The notes beneath the pieces are model-generated. The model worked only from the letters and a program-made list of their open reading frames with translations, was not told the origin of the DNA and ran no database searches. Of a DNA stretch of 58,962 nucleotides, positions 43,037-50,485 are shown piece after piece (positions within the stretch are counted from its first letter, which is position 1; each line of letters opens with the position of its first letter). Source of the stretch: JAHHUA01 sp036635475. GTDB taxonomy: Bacteria > Bacillota > Clostridia > Oscillospirales > Ruminococcaceae. The stretch is taken from contig JAVWQH010000009.1 of the NCBI GenBank assembly GCA_036635475.1, positions 1-58,962 of the forward strand. Direction: 5' to 3'. The position numbers and the translations under genes are program-made.

Positions 43037-43582
43037 TTAATTTGCAACTTTAACCATTGCATATCTCAAAACTTTATCATCTATTTTATAGCCTTTTTGG
43101 AAAACTTCAACAACAGTACTTTCCTCGTATTCATCGCTTTCCTCATGCATTACCGCATTGTGAAAATTCGGGTCGAACTTTTCTCCCACTGTTCCGATTA
43201 ACTCAACTTTTAGTCCTGCGAAAATTTCATTTAAGGTGGTGTTAATCATATCAATGCCCTTTTTAAATTCATCATCTTTACATTCGCAAGCCAATGCTCT
43301 GTCGAAACTATCTGTTAGCGGCAAAAACTGCATAATAGTTGCAGCAACTGCTTCGGGGTAGATACAATCTTTTTCTTTTTGAGAACGTTTACGGAAATTG
43401 TCATACTCCGCAACCAATCTTAAATATTTATCATTCATTTGAGCAATCTCATTCTTTAAATTTTCAATTTCCGAAGTTGACTTCTCATCTTCATTGACAT
43501 CTTCTTTTCGGGGGATTTCTGCCGTTTCAACCTCTTTTATCACTGTTTCTTTTTCATCGGATTTATTATTTTTCTTTGCCAA
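43037..43582 (-). CDS. grpE: Nucleotide exchange factor GrpE
   Basis: 181 residues, with TTG start and AGGAG eight bp upstream. A charged N-terminal region and long helix (SEIENLKNEIAQMNDKYLRLVAEYDNFRKRSQKEK) precede the beta-wing domain (VELIGTVGEKFDPNFHNAVMHEESDEYEESTVVEVFQKGYKIDDKVLRYAMVKVA), which is the GrpE signature. It releases ADP from DnaK. It lies between hrcA and dnaK. Confidence 0.95.
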   Translation of the reverse strand: MAKKNNKSDEKETVIKEVETAEIPRKEDVNEDEKSTSEIENLKNEIAQMNDKYLRLVAEYDNFRKRSQKEKDCIYPEAVAATIMQFLPLTDSFDRALACECKDDEFKKGIDMINTTLNEIFAGLKVELIGTVGEKFDPNFHNAVMHEESDEYEESTVVEVFQKGYKIDDKVLRYAMVKVAN

Positions 43583-43624
43583 TTTTCAATCTCCTCTCGG
43601 TATTTCATAATGTATTAATTTGCG

Positions 43625-44650
43625 TTAATCCTCATAAACATCGGAAAGGAGCTTAGAAAGTTTTGCTTGAAAATAATCCAAATATGGTATAATCTTCGCA
43701 TAATCAATTCGCATTGGACCTATTATTCCAAGTGCCCCTGTTGTGTGGTCGCCGATATTATATTTTGTTATAAAAACCGAAGCTGTTGCCAACTCCATTC
43801 GGCTATTTTCCTTGCCAATTGTTAAAGCTGTATCATGAGGGCAAGTATCAATAACAGATTGCATATCCTTTTTGTTTGACAGCAAATTCAAAAGTTCATA
43901 TGCCATCGGCGAAAGTTCATCATATGCAAGCAAGTTGTTTTGCCCAGCCGCATAATATTGTCCGCCTGCGATTTCGCTGCAAAGTTCATTGATATTTTCC
44001 AAAAGCGGTGTGAAAACTCTTGAATATTCGCCCAGAGATATTGCCACAGAATTTAAGAAATTTGCGGATATATCTTGAATACTTTGACCCACCAAAATTG
44101 AATTGCAAAAGGTTTTGAAAAATTCAAGAATTTGATTTGTGACAACAAAATCAACTCGACATACTTTGTTTTTGATTACACCATTTGACGCCATAAGTAT
44201 CATAACAACCGTTGTCATTCCTGCTGAAATAATTTCAACTTTTTTAACTTTTACTGAACGAGGAGTTATTGTACTTGAAACTGTTGCACAGCCTGTTAAT
44301 TTTGAGAGTGCAATTGCTGCGTCCTCCAAAAGCTTATCGGGGTCGGGGTTTCGCACATTGAACATAGCGTCCAAAGTGCTTTTATCCTCTTGCGAAAGAT
44401 TATGGAGAGTCATTAAATCGTCAACATACATTCTATATCCCAAATGTGAGGGCATTCTTCCGGCTGATGTATGAGGTTGCTCAAGCAATCCCATTTCAAA
44501 AAGTCCTGCCATATCATTTCTGATTGTGGCTGACGATACCTCATTGTCAAGCATATTTGCTACAGATTTTGAACCCACAGGTTCACCTGTGCTAATATAT
44601 GTTTCAATGATAGTTGCTAAAACCTTCATTTTTCTATTGTCAGTCTGCAA
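43625..44650 (-). CDS. hrcA: Heat-inducible transcription repressor HrcA
   Basis: 341 residues. TTG at 44650 is preferred because AAGAGG lies eight bp upstream; the GTG three codons earlier touches that site. The winged helix (RKMKVLATIIETYISTGEPVGSKSVANML, SSATIRNDMAGLFEMGLLEQPHTSAGRMPSHLGYRMYVDDL) and GAF-like domain are standard, including the C-terminal LGIIGPMRIDYAKIIPYLDYF. HrcA with GroEL represses operons bearing CIRCE. It controls its own operon through two CIRCE elements upstream. Confidence 0.95.
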   Translation of the reverse strand: MQTDNRKMKVLATIIETYISTGEPVGSKSVANMLDNEVSSATIRNDMAGLFEMGLLEQPHTSAGRMPSHLGYRMYVDDLMTLHNLSQEDKSTLDAMFNVRNPDPDKLLEDAAIALSKLTGCATVSSTITPRSVKVKKVEIISAGMTTVVMILMASNGVIKNKVCRVDFVVTNQILEFFKTFCNSILVGQSIQDISANFLNSVAISLGEYSRVFTPLLENINELCSEIAGGQYYAAGQNNLLAYDELSPMAYELLNLLSNKKDMQSVIDTCPHDTALTIGKENSRMELATASVFITKYNIGDHTTGALGIIGPMRIDYAKIIPYLDYFQAKLSKLLSDVYED

Positions 44651-44665
44651 AGCTTTCACCTCTTG

Positions 44666-44692
44666 TTAGCACTCTGTTATCTCGAGTGCCAA
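44666..44692. promoter_or_regulatory. CIRCE operator, proximal
   Basis: TTAGCACTC-N9-GAGTGCCAA: consensus apart from one base in the right arm. It lies between the promoter and the hrcA start. Confidence 0.92.
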
Positions 44693-44699
44693 TGTCTAT

Positions 44700-44728
44700 A
44701 ATTTACCACTTGAAGCTCCAAATGTCAA
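44700..44728 (-). promoter_or_regulatory. hrcA operon promoter
   Basis: TTGACA (44728-44723) and TAAATT (44705-44700) with 17-bp spacing, flanked by a CIRCE element on either side. Confidence 0.85.
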
Positions 44729-44756
44729 TAGACTTCATAATTATTTTACAATTAAT

Positions 44757-44783
44757 TTAGCACTCATTAACTTTAAGTGCTAA
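44757..44783. promoter_or_regulatory. CIRCE operator, distal
   Basis: TTAGCACTC-N9-AAGTGCTAA: consensus apart from the first base of the right arm, 28 bp upstream of the -35. Confidence 0.88.
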
Positions 44784-44869
44784 ATTAATGATATCTTTAT
44801 CATTTAAACCTTTTTTATTCATTTTTAGTCAAAACTCTTCCTTCCTTTAATGAAATATTTCCGCATAGC

Positions 44870-44897
44870 AAAAAAGACATTCAATCGAATGTCTTTT
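44870..44897 (-). terminator. Original terminator of the tRNA-fMet locus
   Basis: 11-bp perfect stem AAAAGACATTC / GAATGTCTTTT with 4-nt loop, four bp beyond the tRNA 3' fragment at 44901. This is where the terminator would lie before the element inserted. Confidence 0.75.
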
Positions 44898-44900
44898 CTT

Positions 44901-44947
44901 TTTGGTTGCGGGGACAGGATTTGAACCTATGACCTTCGGGTTATGAG
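44901..44947. other. att site, left: 47-bp copy of tRNA-fMet 3' part
   Basis: 47 bp identical to 50055-50101, covering the T-arm, variable loop, anticodon 3' side and CCA end of tRNA-fMet. The remaining 5' half of the tRNA is absent. It marks the left end of the integrated element. Confidence 0.93.
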
Positions 44948-45010
44948 AAGTTCAAAATTTTGCTGAGAATTGTTATAAAACAACAACTTTTGAAATGCTG
45001 ATTTTGATTA

Positions 45011-45166
45011 GACGACATAAATGACGACTTATCATAGAAAAATTCATCAAAATTGTTTAGAGTTTTAAGCAAAAATTAAATTCAAACGCAATTGTGCAAA
45101 TATCATAAGCATTTAAAAATACGACTTAATGGCGACACATTTTTATTGCCGACTTTAATGACGACT
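45011..45166. repeat. Repeated CGACTTAATGRCGAC motifs near left att
   Basis: Three related motifs: ATAAATGACGACTT (45017-45030), ACGACTTAATGGCGAC (45121-45136) and CGACTTTAATGACGACT (45150-45166). They lie within 220 bp of the left att and are likely arm-type binding sites of the integrase. Confidence 0.6.
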
Positions 45167-45176
45167 ATGTAATTTT

Positions 45177-45368
45177 TTACTTTGCATAATGCTGAATTAA
45201 TCTTTTTATAATCGCTATTGGTATAGTAATAAAGCCAAAAAGCATTCCATAAATTAATTTTTTAAAAAAGTAATCCTCTAAAGTTGTAAAAAATACAAAA
45301 TTTTCTGACAACACACTTATTGACCACCAAGCCGCTATTAAATAAATTATTGCTATTATCTCTCTCAT
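45177..45368 (-). CDS. Small two-helix membrane protein of the element
   Basis: 63 residues from ATG 45368, after GGAGGT. Two hydrophobic segments (IIAIIYLIAAWWSISVL and KKLIYGMLFGFITIPIAIIKRL) are separated by a short aromatic loop. No family is recognised. It is the gene nearest the left att and follows the Mor-like gene by 24 bp. Small hydrophobic proteins at this place can be holin-like or superinfection-exclusion-like; nothing in the sequence decides. Confidence 0.6.
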   Translation of the reverse strand: MREIIAIIYLIAAWWSISVLSENFVFFTTLEDYFFKKLIYGMLFGFITIPIAIIKRLIQHYAK

Positions 45369-45392
45369 TAATTTTACCTCCAAAATAAATTA

Positions 45393-45650
45393 TCAAATCT
45401 TAACTTTACTTACAATCCTCCTTATAGTTTTTTCAGAATAATTATACTTTTTAGCTAATACTCTAATGTTTTTGCCATCATATTCTTCTCTTATAATTTG
45501 TTTGACTGAAGTAGGACTGAAAAATCTCACTGGAAAACAAATTTGTTGACCTTTATATAATTCATAAATTTTAAAAGCAATATCTATGTTTGTAACATCG
45601 CTAATCTCTTTGTAAATACCATTTAGTAATTCTAACCTATTTTCCAACAT
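45393..45650 (-). CDS. Mor-like helix-turn-helix protein
   Basis: 85 residues, with AAGGAGTG before the ATG. The sequence NIDIAFKIYELYKGQQICFPVRFFS...IIREEYDGKNIRVLAKKYNYSEKTIRRIVSKVK follows the pattern of Mor/C-type activators: a dimerisation part and a C-terminal helix-turn-helix. Firmicute integrative elements often carry such genes. The 14-bp dyad at 45684-45724 lies just upstream and may be its operator. It may regulate excision or the small downstream gene. Confidence 0.75.
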   Translation of the reverse strand: MLENRLELLNGIYKEISDVTNIDIAFKIYELYKGQQICFPVRFFSPTSVKQIIREEYDGKNIRVLAKKYNYSEKTIRRIVSKVKI

Positions 45651-45683
45651 TTCTCACTCCTTTTTCGCATTATATAACAAAAC

Positions 45684-45724
45684 AAAGGACAAGTATATTG
45701 ACATTGTCCTTATACTTGTCCTTT
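45684..45724. promoter_or_regulatory. 14-bp perfect dyad between int and Mor-like gene
   Basis: AAAGGACAAGTATA and TATACTTGTCCTTT are separated by 13 bp; a third GGACAA copy is inside. On the minus strand the dyad lies directly after the integrase stop, with T-rich sequence and TATATAAT following. It can act as int terminator and as operator of the Mor-like gene. Confidence 0.65.
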
Positions 45725-45732
45725 TATCATAT

Positions 45733-46929
45733 TTAAGCAATCTCACCTTTATTATTGAATAGAGTGTTTCCTATTGTGTTTGCTGCTTCTTTATCCATTG
45801 AAGTTAAAACATGACTGTATATATTAAGTGTAGTACTTACATCAGAATGTCCCAATCTAGCTTGTGCTACCTTTGCACTTATGCCTGATTGAAGCATAAT
45901 TGTAGCATTTGTGTGTCTTAAAGAATGTAATTTTATCTCTCTAAAATTGTTTTGCTTTAGAAATCTTTTATACTTTTGAGTAAATGAATCAGGTTTATAA
46001 GGTAAGCCATTAAATTGACTTATAACATAATTCCCATCATTAAATGTTTTACCCATTGCTAATTTTCGTGAAATATAGGCGGAATATTTAACTTTTAATA
46101 TTTCCATAACTTCCATTGGAATTTCAAGAGTTCTCTGTCCACTTACAGTTTTAGGCAGCTTAGTTATAAGTTCTCCTTTAACTTGTACTAAATTATCAAT
46201 AATTTTAACTGTGCTATTCTCAAAATCAATATGTTTCCACTTTAAACCAAGTAATTCACCTCGTCTTAATCCTAAAGTCACTTCTAAAAGCATAGGTAAC
46301 TCTAAATCTGTGCCCTTTGATAAATTAAGCAACTTATGAACTTCATCTAAATCATAAACACTTTGTTCTGGAGTATGAATTTGTTTTAACTTAATGTATT
46401 TACAAGGATTAACTTTTATTATACTTTCTGCTTCAGCTCTATCTAAACAATTCTTAAGATTCAAATAGATATTTTTAACTGTTTTGGCTGATAGTGGATT
46501 GTTTGTACAAGGTGATTTAACATAAAGTTGATTTATCCAATTCTGGATTATAGATGTAGTAATGCTCTGAATTTTGTACTCACCTAATTGCGGCAAAATA
46601 TACCGATTAATTTGATTTTCATATCCAGAACAAGTAGTAGGGGAAATAAAATCTTTTACATATAGTTCAAACCAAGATGGCATATAATCTTTAAGTAACG
46701 TTGAAACTTTTTCAATATGCGTATTAGTTTCTATTTCATTAATAAACTCTCTCAACAATCGTTCAGCTTCTTTTTTGGTGCAATTTCTTATGGTTTTATA
46801 TCTGCGTATTCTATTGAAAGTAGGATTGTTAATATCATTTATTTCTGCAATTAGTTGATAAGATACTTTATTGTCATTCAATTTTCGTTCTCTAATATGT
46901 CCTGATACTTGTAGTGTTAAGCTTGCCAT
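45733..46929 (-). CDS. Tyrosine site-specific integrase
   Basis: 398 residues, with AAGGAGC before the ATG. An arm-binding N-terminal domain and a core-binding SAM-like domain (TLLKDYMPSWFELYVKDFISPTTCSGYENQINRYILPQLG) precede the catalytic domain. The catalytic residues are present: Arg in TLGLRRGELLGL, His-x-x-Arg in HSLRHTNATI, His in ARLGHSDVSTT and Tyr in NIYSHVL. Length and layout match the Tn916/phage-type integrases of Firmicutes. It presumably inserts the element into tRNA-fMet. It sits 785 bp from the left att. Confidence 0.95.
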   Translation of the reverse strand: MASLTLQVSGHIRERKLNDNKVSYQLIAEINDINNPTFNRIRRYKTIRNCTKKEAERLLREFINEIETNTHIEKVSTLLKDYMPSWFELYVKDFISPTTCSGYENQINRYILPQLGEYKIQSITTSIIQNWINQLYVKSPCTNNPLSAKTVKNIYLNLKNCLDRAEAESIIKVNPCKYIKLKQIHTPEQSVYDLDEVHKLLNLSKGTDLELPMLLEVTLGLRRGELLGLKWKHIDFENSTVKIIDNLVQVKGELITKLPKTVSGQRTLEIPMEVMEILKVKYSAYISRKLAMGKTFNDGNYVISQFNGLPYKPDSFTQKYKRFLKQNNFREIKLHSLRHTNATIMLQSGISAKVAQARLGHSDVSTTLNIYSHVLTSMDKEAANTIGNTLFNNKGEIA

Positions 46930-47373
46930 AATAATTAGCTCCTTATCATCTCTTCAATGTAATTGTTAATTTGTTTAATGTATGAGATATTTAATCATAA
47001 TTATATTATATATTTATATTTTATCTAATTTCATTAGATAAAAATTAATACATCTACCTATCTTTTTTTGATTATTTTATTGTGTTACATATACTTTAAT
47101 CTAATAGGCAGATGTATGTATTTTCAATATTTTTATTTTTTTGACCGTAGGTCTTTTAATATATTTAAATTTGGAATTTTAGATTGATATTATTATTTGC
47201 ACTGTGCTTGTTAGCTTTCCTAGCAATTACTGCATTTTATTATGTTAACCTAATCATATAATGTTTAGTGTCAAATCTCTTTTATGACCTGTTTTTTAAG
47301 TTCTACAGCTATGGCTGCTTTTAATACAATAACTTATGAGTTTTCTTTTAATTATTCATTATCTTATTATTGG
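46930..47373 (-). other. Non-coding region between int and rep with two inverted repeats
   Basis: 444 AT-rich bp. TTTTATCTAA/TTAGATAAAA (47019-47043) forms a perfect 10-bp hairpin. ATACATCTACCTAT (47048-47061) and ATAGGCAGATGTAT (47104-47117) form a second, wider dyad with one mismatch. The location next to the replication gene makes it a candidate origin. A terminator function for the hairpin is also possible. Confidence 0.45.
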
Positions 47374-48771
47374 CTATACGTTTTCTTTTTTGTGATATAA
47401 GCAAACTATTGTCCCCTTGTTGTCAATTTCAAAATTTACAATATATCCTAATTTTTCTAAAGATTCTTTGTGTTTGCGGAGAAACTGTGAAAATTTTTGT
47501 GGTGATTTTGGAAAAGTTGGATACAACGTAAATTCAGTATTTATTTTTTTATAAACTTCACTTACATATCCTTTTATTTTTTTATTATCATTTTCACGCA
47601 TTATATCACATATTTGTGATGTAAAATCATTGTTTGCAGCATATTTAAAGTTAAGCTTTTCTATACTTTCCCAAAATATTTTTTCAAATTCATTTTGGGT
47701 TTTCCCTATAGCTATTGCTGTAGCAATCATTACTTGGTATGAAGCTAACATTCTATGTTGCTTATTGATTTTTACATAGGGTAATTCTTTTAACGTCAAA
47801 CTAACAAGGTCAAATATACCTCCCAATATGCTAGGTAAATCTTCTTCAAAACTTTGCCAAAGACTTTCATCTGATTTTCTATTGCCATTGTTTAAGGGTA
47901 ATAACTCAAATAAAATTGCTCTATCTATTAAATCTGATTGAGAAGGAATAATGTCTATTCCATTTAAAAGCAATATAGATTGAACAGTAAAAATTTTTTC
48001 ATCGGATGTTGTATATAATGTTCTGAGCGAAATACCACTTCCAGTAATTGCACTACATAACATATCACTAAATTCATCTGATAAAGGTTTTGTATTGTCA
48101 AAAGAGATTATTTTGTTATTAATCAAATGATTAGCAAGCTCTTTTTCAGATTTTGGACATATAGTTGTTGTTACTTTTACTGGGTCTATGATTTTTCTTA
48201 TTAGCTTACTTATTGTTGTCTTACCACTGCCCTTTTCGCTGCTTATAATCGCTGCAAAATGAGATTTTATTGGTATTAAGCAATGTACTAAATAACATAG
48301 AAACATTAAATAACTATCATTATCAAGATTTACATATTCCCTTAGTAAATCAATGTTACCATTAGTAGATGGGCAAACTTGAGCAGTCGAATTAGGACTT
48401 TTTTTGAAATACATCTCTTTATCACTCAGTATATCCCATCCTTTTTCAGTTATTTTCAAACTTTGCCATTTTTCATCTGACAAAAAATAATGTATTTCGT
48501 GAATATCACCTTCAATTCTTGTATAAATATTTGAAAACTTATTATTTTGTATAGCGTCAGCTTTTAGATTTTCTAATTGCTGATTCATATTAGGAACTTT
48601 GTCTTCATTTGATAGTTCTCCATAAATATTGTTAAGATATGCCTTAAATTCTTGTGATTTCATATTATGTAGCTCATAATGACCTTTGTTAAAATATCTA
48701 ACATAAAATTCATTGGTACATTCTTCAATAATAATTTCTATATCTTTTAAAATTTTTTTAATAAATTTCAT
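47374..48771 (-). CDS. D5/P4-like replication ATPase of the element
   Basis: 465 residues, with AAGGAG before the ATG. An N-terminal region of unknown fold (~150 residues) precedes an AAA+/SF3-like ATPase: Walker A (SSEKGSGKTTISKLI), Walker B-like (NKIISFDNTK), a sensor region (QSILLLNGIDIIPSQSDLIDRAILFELLPL) and a winged-helix-like C-terminus (FPKSPQKFSQFLRKHKESLEKLGYIV). This arrangement resembles the helicase part of P4-type primase-helicases found on satellites and integrated plasmids. A complete primase domain is not obvious. It likely drives element replication after excision. Confidence 0.78.
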   Translation of the reverse strand: MKFIKKILKDIEIIIEECTNEFYVRYFNKGHYELHNMKSQEFKAYLNNIYGELSNEDKVPNMNQQLENLKADAIQNNKFSNIYTRIEGDIHEIHYFLSDEKWQSLKITEKGWDILSDKEMYFKKSPNSTAQVCPSTNGNIDLLREYVNLDNDSYLMFLCYLVHCLIPIKSHFAAIISSEKGSGKTTISKLIRKIIDPVKVTTTICPKSEKELANHLINNKIISFDNTKPLSDEFSDMLCSAITGSGISLRTLYTTSDEKIFTVQSILLLNGIDIIPSQSDLIDRAILFELLPLNNGNRKSDESLWQSFEEDLPSILGGIFDLVSLTLKELPYVKINKQHRMLASYQVMIATAIAIGKTQNEFEKIFWESIEKLNFKYAANNDFTSQICDIMRENDNKKIKGYVSEVYKKINTEFTLYPTFPKSPQKFSQFLRKHKESLEKLGYIVNFEIDNKGTIVCLYHKKENV

Positions 48772-48875
48772 ACTAAACTCCTTATAAAATAAAAATTTGA
48801 AAATTATCTACATACACCTTTGGTGTAAATGTGTATGTGATACAATACTTTACGAATAATTTGAAGTGGTGCATA

Positions 48876-48911
48876 CAAAAAAATAACAACTTAATGTATT
48901 AAGCAGTTATT
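48876..48911 (-). terminator. Hairpin terminator after the 41-residue gene
   Basis: AATAACTGCTTAAT / ATTAAGTTGTTATT arms (two mismatches) followed by TTTTTTT on the minus strand. Confidence 0.7.
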
Positions 48912-48920
48912 TTTCAGTTT

Positions 48921-49046
48921 CTAATTTATGACTTTACCTATTTTGCATAAAGCATAAAATTTAAAAACTAAATAAGCACCTTTAGTAAAGGCAACAGTAG
49001 ATGTCGTTGCTGCTGAAACAGCCGAACAAACAATAGGAAAAAACAT
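48921..49046 (-). CDS. 41-residue hydrophobic micro-protein
   Basis: ATG at 49046 with AAAGGTGG seven bp upstream; 41 residues beginning MFFPIVCSAVSAATT and ending CKIGKVIN. Ala/Ser/Thr-rich first half and a hydrophobic second half (YLVFKFYAL). A dedicated terminator follows. No family is recognised. The ribosome site and terminator support it as a real gene. Confidence 0.55.
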   Translation of the reverse strand: MFFPIVCSAVSAATTSTVAFTKGAYLVFKFYALCKIGKVIN

Positions 49047-49076
49047 TTTAATTCCACCTTTCATTATTTAATGTAA

Positions 49077-49148
49077 TTACTTAAGCGATTCAATAACAAC
49101 AACACATATTAAACCGAAAACACAACCAGCAAAGTAATATTTTATCAT
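49077..49148 (-). CDS. 23-residue single-pass membrane micro-protein
   Basis: ATG at 49148 with TTAGGAG eight bp upstream. The product is one membrane helix with positive ends (starting MIKYYFAGCVFGL, ending ESLK). It lies between the 122-residue gene and the 41-residue gene, all spaced as an operon. Function unknown. Confidence 0.5.
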   Translation of the reverse strand: MIKYYFAGCVFGLICVVVIESLK

Positions 49149-49168
49149 TGTTTTAACTCCTAATTAGT

Positions 49169-49537
49169 CTAATTTATAACTTCAATTAGTTCCAGTAAAA
49201 CATTTTCAGGAACTATTGAAATTGGTAATATAACTGTAATACTAAACTCATTGTTAAGAAAAAACAGAATTTTTACAAAATTTTCTTTAAGTGCTGGAAA
49301 TATTTCAGCTTCTTCAAAAGGAAATATATTGATGTTAATAATTGCTTTTGATAATGCTGTAATATCTTCTTCTTCTCTACATAAAATTACCATACCTCCA
49401 TCATTGCAATTAGTTCTATTAGTTCCATAAATAGAATCTAATACAACTAATTCATTTTCTATTTCGTTAAATAATTTCTTTTCTAAGTTGCCTCCTTTTT
49501 TGTTTAAATCATTGTAGGTAATAAATTTTTGAAACAT
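49169..49537 (-). CDS. Conserved small protein of the element
   Basis: 122 residues, with AAAAGGAGA before the ATG. It is acidic, with an N-terminal YNDLNKKGGNLEKKLFNEIENELVVLDSIYG and a central NDGGMVILCREEED block. The C-terminal half is alternating hydrophobic, predicted beta. I do not recognise a named family. It is the first gene of the element's transcription unit next to the right att, where phage satellites often place regulatory or excision genes. Confidence 0.6.
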   Translation of the reverse strand: MFQKFITYNDLNKKGGNLEKKLFNEIENELVVLDSIYGTNRTNCNDGGMVILCREEEDITALSKAIININIFPFEEAEIFPALKENFVKILFFLNNEFSITVILPISIVPENVLLELIEVIN

Positions 49538-50020
49538 AAATCTCCTTTTAACATTACAACAAATTACTATTTATTGTAAAATATAATTATGATAAATTGA
49601 ACTTTAATAAGATAAAGTCATAATTATTATATATAATTTAAAAGTAAAATGTTGCGGCGATAAAAGTATAAAAATTACCTTTCTGATTTCTGCGTATTAT
49701 ATATTATAAAACAGAAAAAAGCAAGCATTTTTCGACTAAAATTTGGATAACTTGGTAATTTTATACATACTCACAATTCCCCAACTTTAAGGCTTAAAGT
49801 TTGCTAAACTTTTTACTTCGCAACTTTAAGGCTAAAAAAGTTTAATACAACTTCATTAGTCATTTTTCAAAAAAGACTTTTTGGCTATTTTGACGATTAA
49901 ATTGCAATGATATTTAAAATACCTTATTGAACATTTGTCCAATAAGGTATTAAGTATTTATTGCTAATTTAGGATAAGACCGACCGTCAAAATGGTCATA
50001 AATTACTTTCGACAAAAAGA
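49538..50020. other. Non-coding right end of the element
   Basis: About 480 bp, very AT-rich, without an ORF. CAACTTTAAGGCT occurs as a near-direct repeat (49782 and 49818 regions) each followed by AAA and AGTTTA-like sequence. AATACCTTATTG / CAATAAGGTATT (49918-49951) is a perfect 12-bp hairpin. GACCGTC/GGTCA motifs lie near 49980. It probably contains the main promoter and integrase accessory sites. Confidence 0.45.
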
Positions 50021-50053
50021 AAAAACCTTGCAAACACAATGTTTACAAGGTTT
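50021..50053 (-). terminator. Element-supplied terminator behind the intact tRNA-fMet
   Basis: AAACCTTGTAAAC / GTTTGCAAGGTTT arms with one mismatch and a T tract on the minus strand, two bp from the att repeat. It replaces the host terminator now displaced to 44870-44897. Confidence 0.75.
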
Positions 50054-50054
50054 C

Positions 50055-50133
<79 letters not shown>

Positions 50134-50166
50134 ATATATAGCTTAACTCTTTCTGAGTACTTGATT

Positions 50167-50195
50167 AGTATATCATAAGCTTTGTTGATTGTCAA
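50167..50195 (-). promoter_or_regulatory. tRNA-fMet promoter
   Basis: TTGACA and TATACT with 17-bp spacing on the minus strand, about 34 bp before the tRNA 5' end. Confidence 0.85.
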
Positions 50196-50485
50196 GGAGA
50201 TTTATAAATAAATATAAATTGCAGAAGATGTATTTATTATAGCATAAAGTAAATATTAAGTCTAGTAAGAAATTAAGGATTATTTCCTTATAAATTCATT
50301 GAAAATCATTGGTGTATTTTCTCTGTTTAAATTGTAGGCTACACACAAATACAGCTGGGATAAAGTCTATAACTAAAAAAACAAGCCCTAATAACATATC
50401 ATTGCGTTTTTGTGATTATTATGCACTAAATTCATATGCTTTTTCATAATATGATAATAACCTTAAATATATGAGGAGGATAAAA
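50196..50485. other. Intergenic region before the P-loop ATPase gene
   Basis: About 290 AT-rich bp. Apart from the GAGGAGG ribosome site at its right end, no supported feature is visible. Confidence 0.4.

Noticed and set aside
44901..44947. Second tRNA-Met gene
   Set aside because: Only the 3' part is present; the sequence diverges inside the anticodon arm. It is an att remnant.
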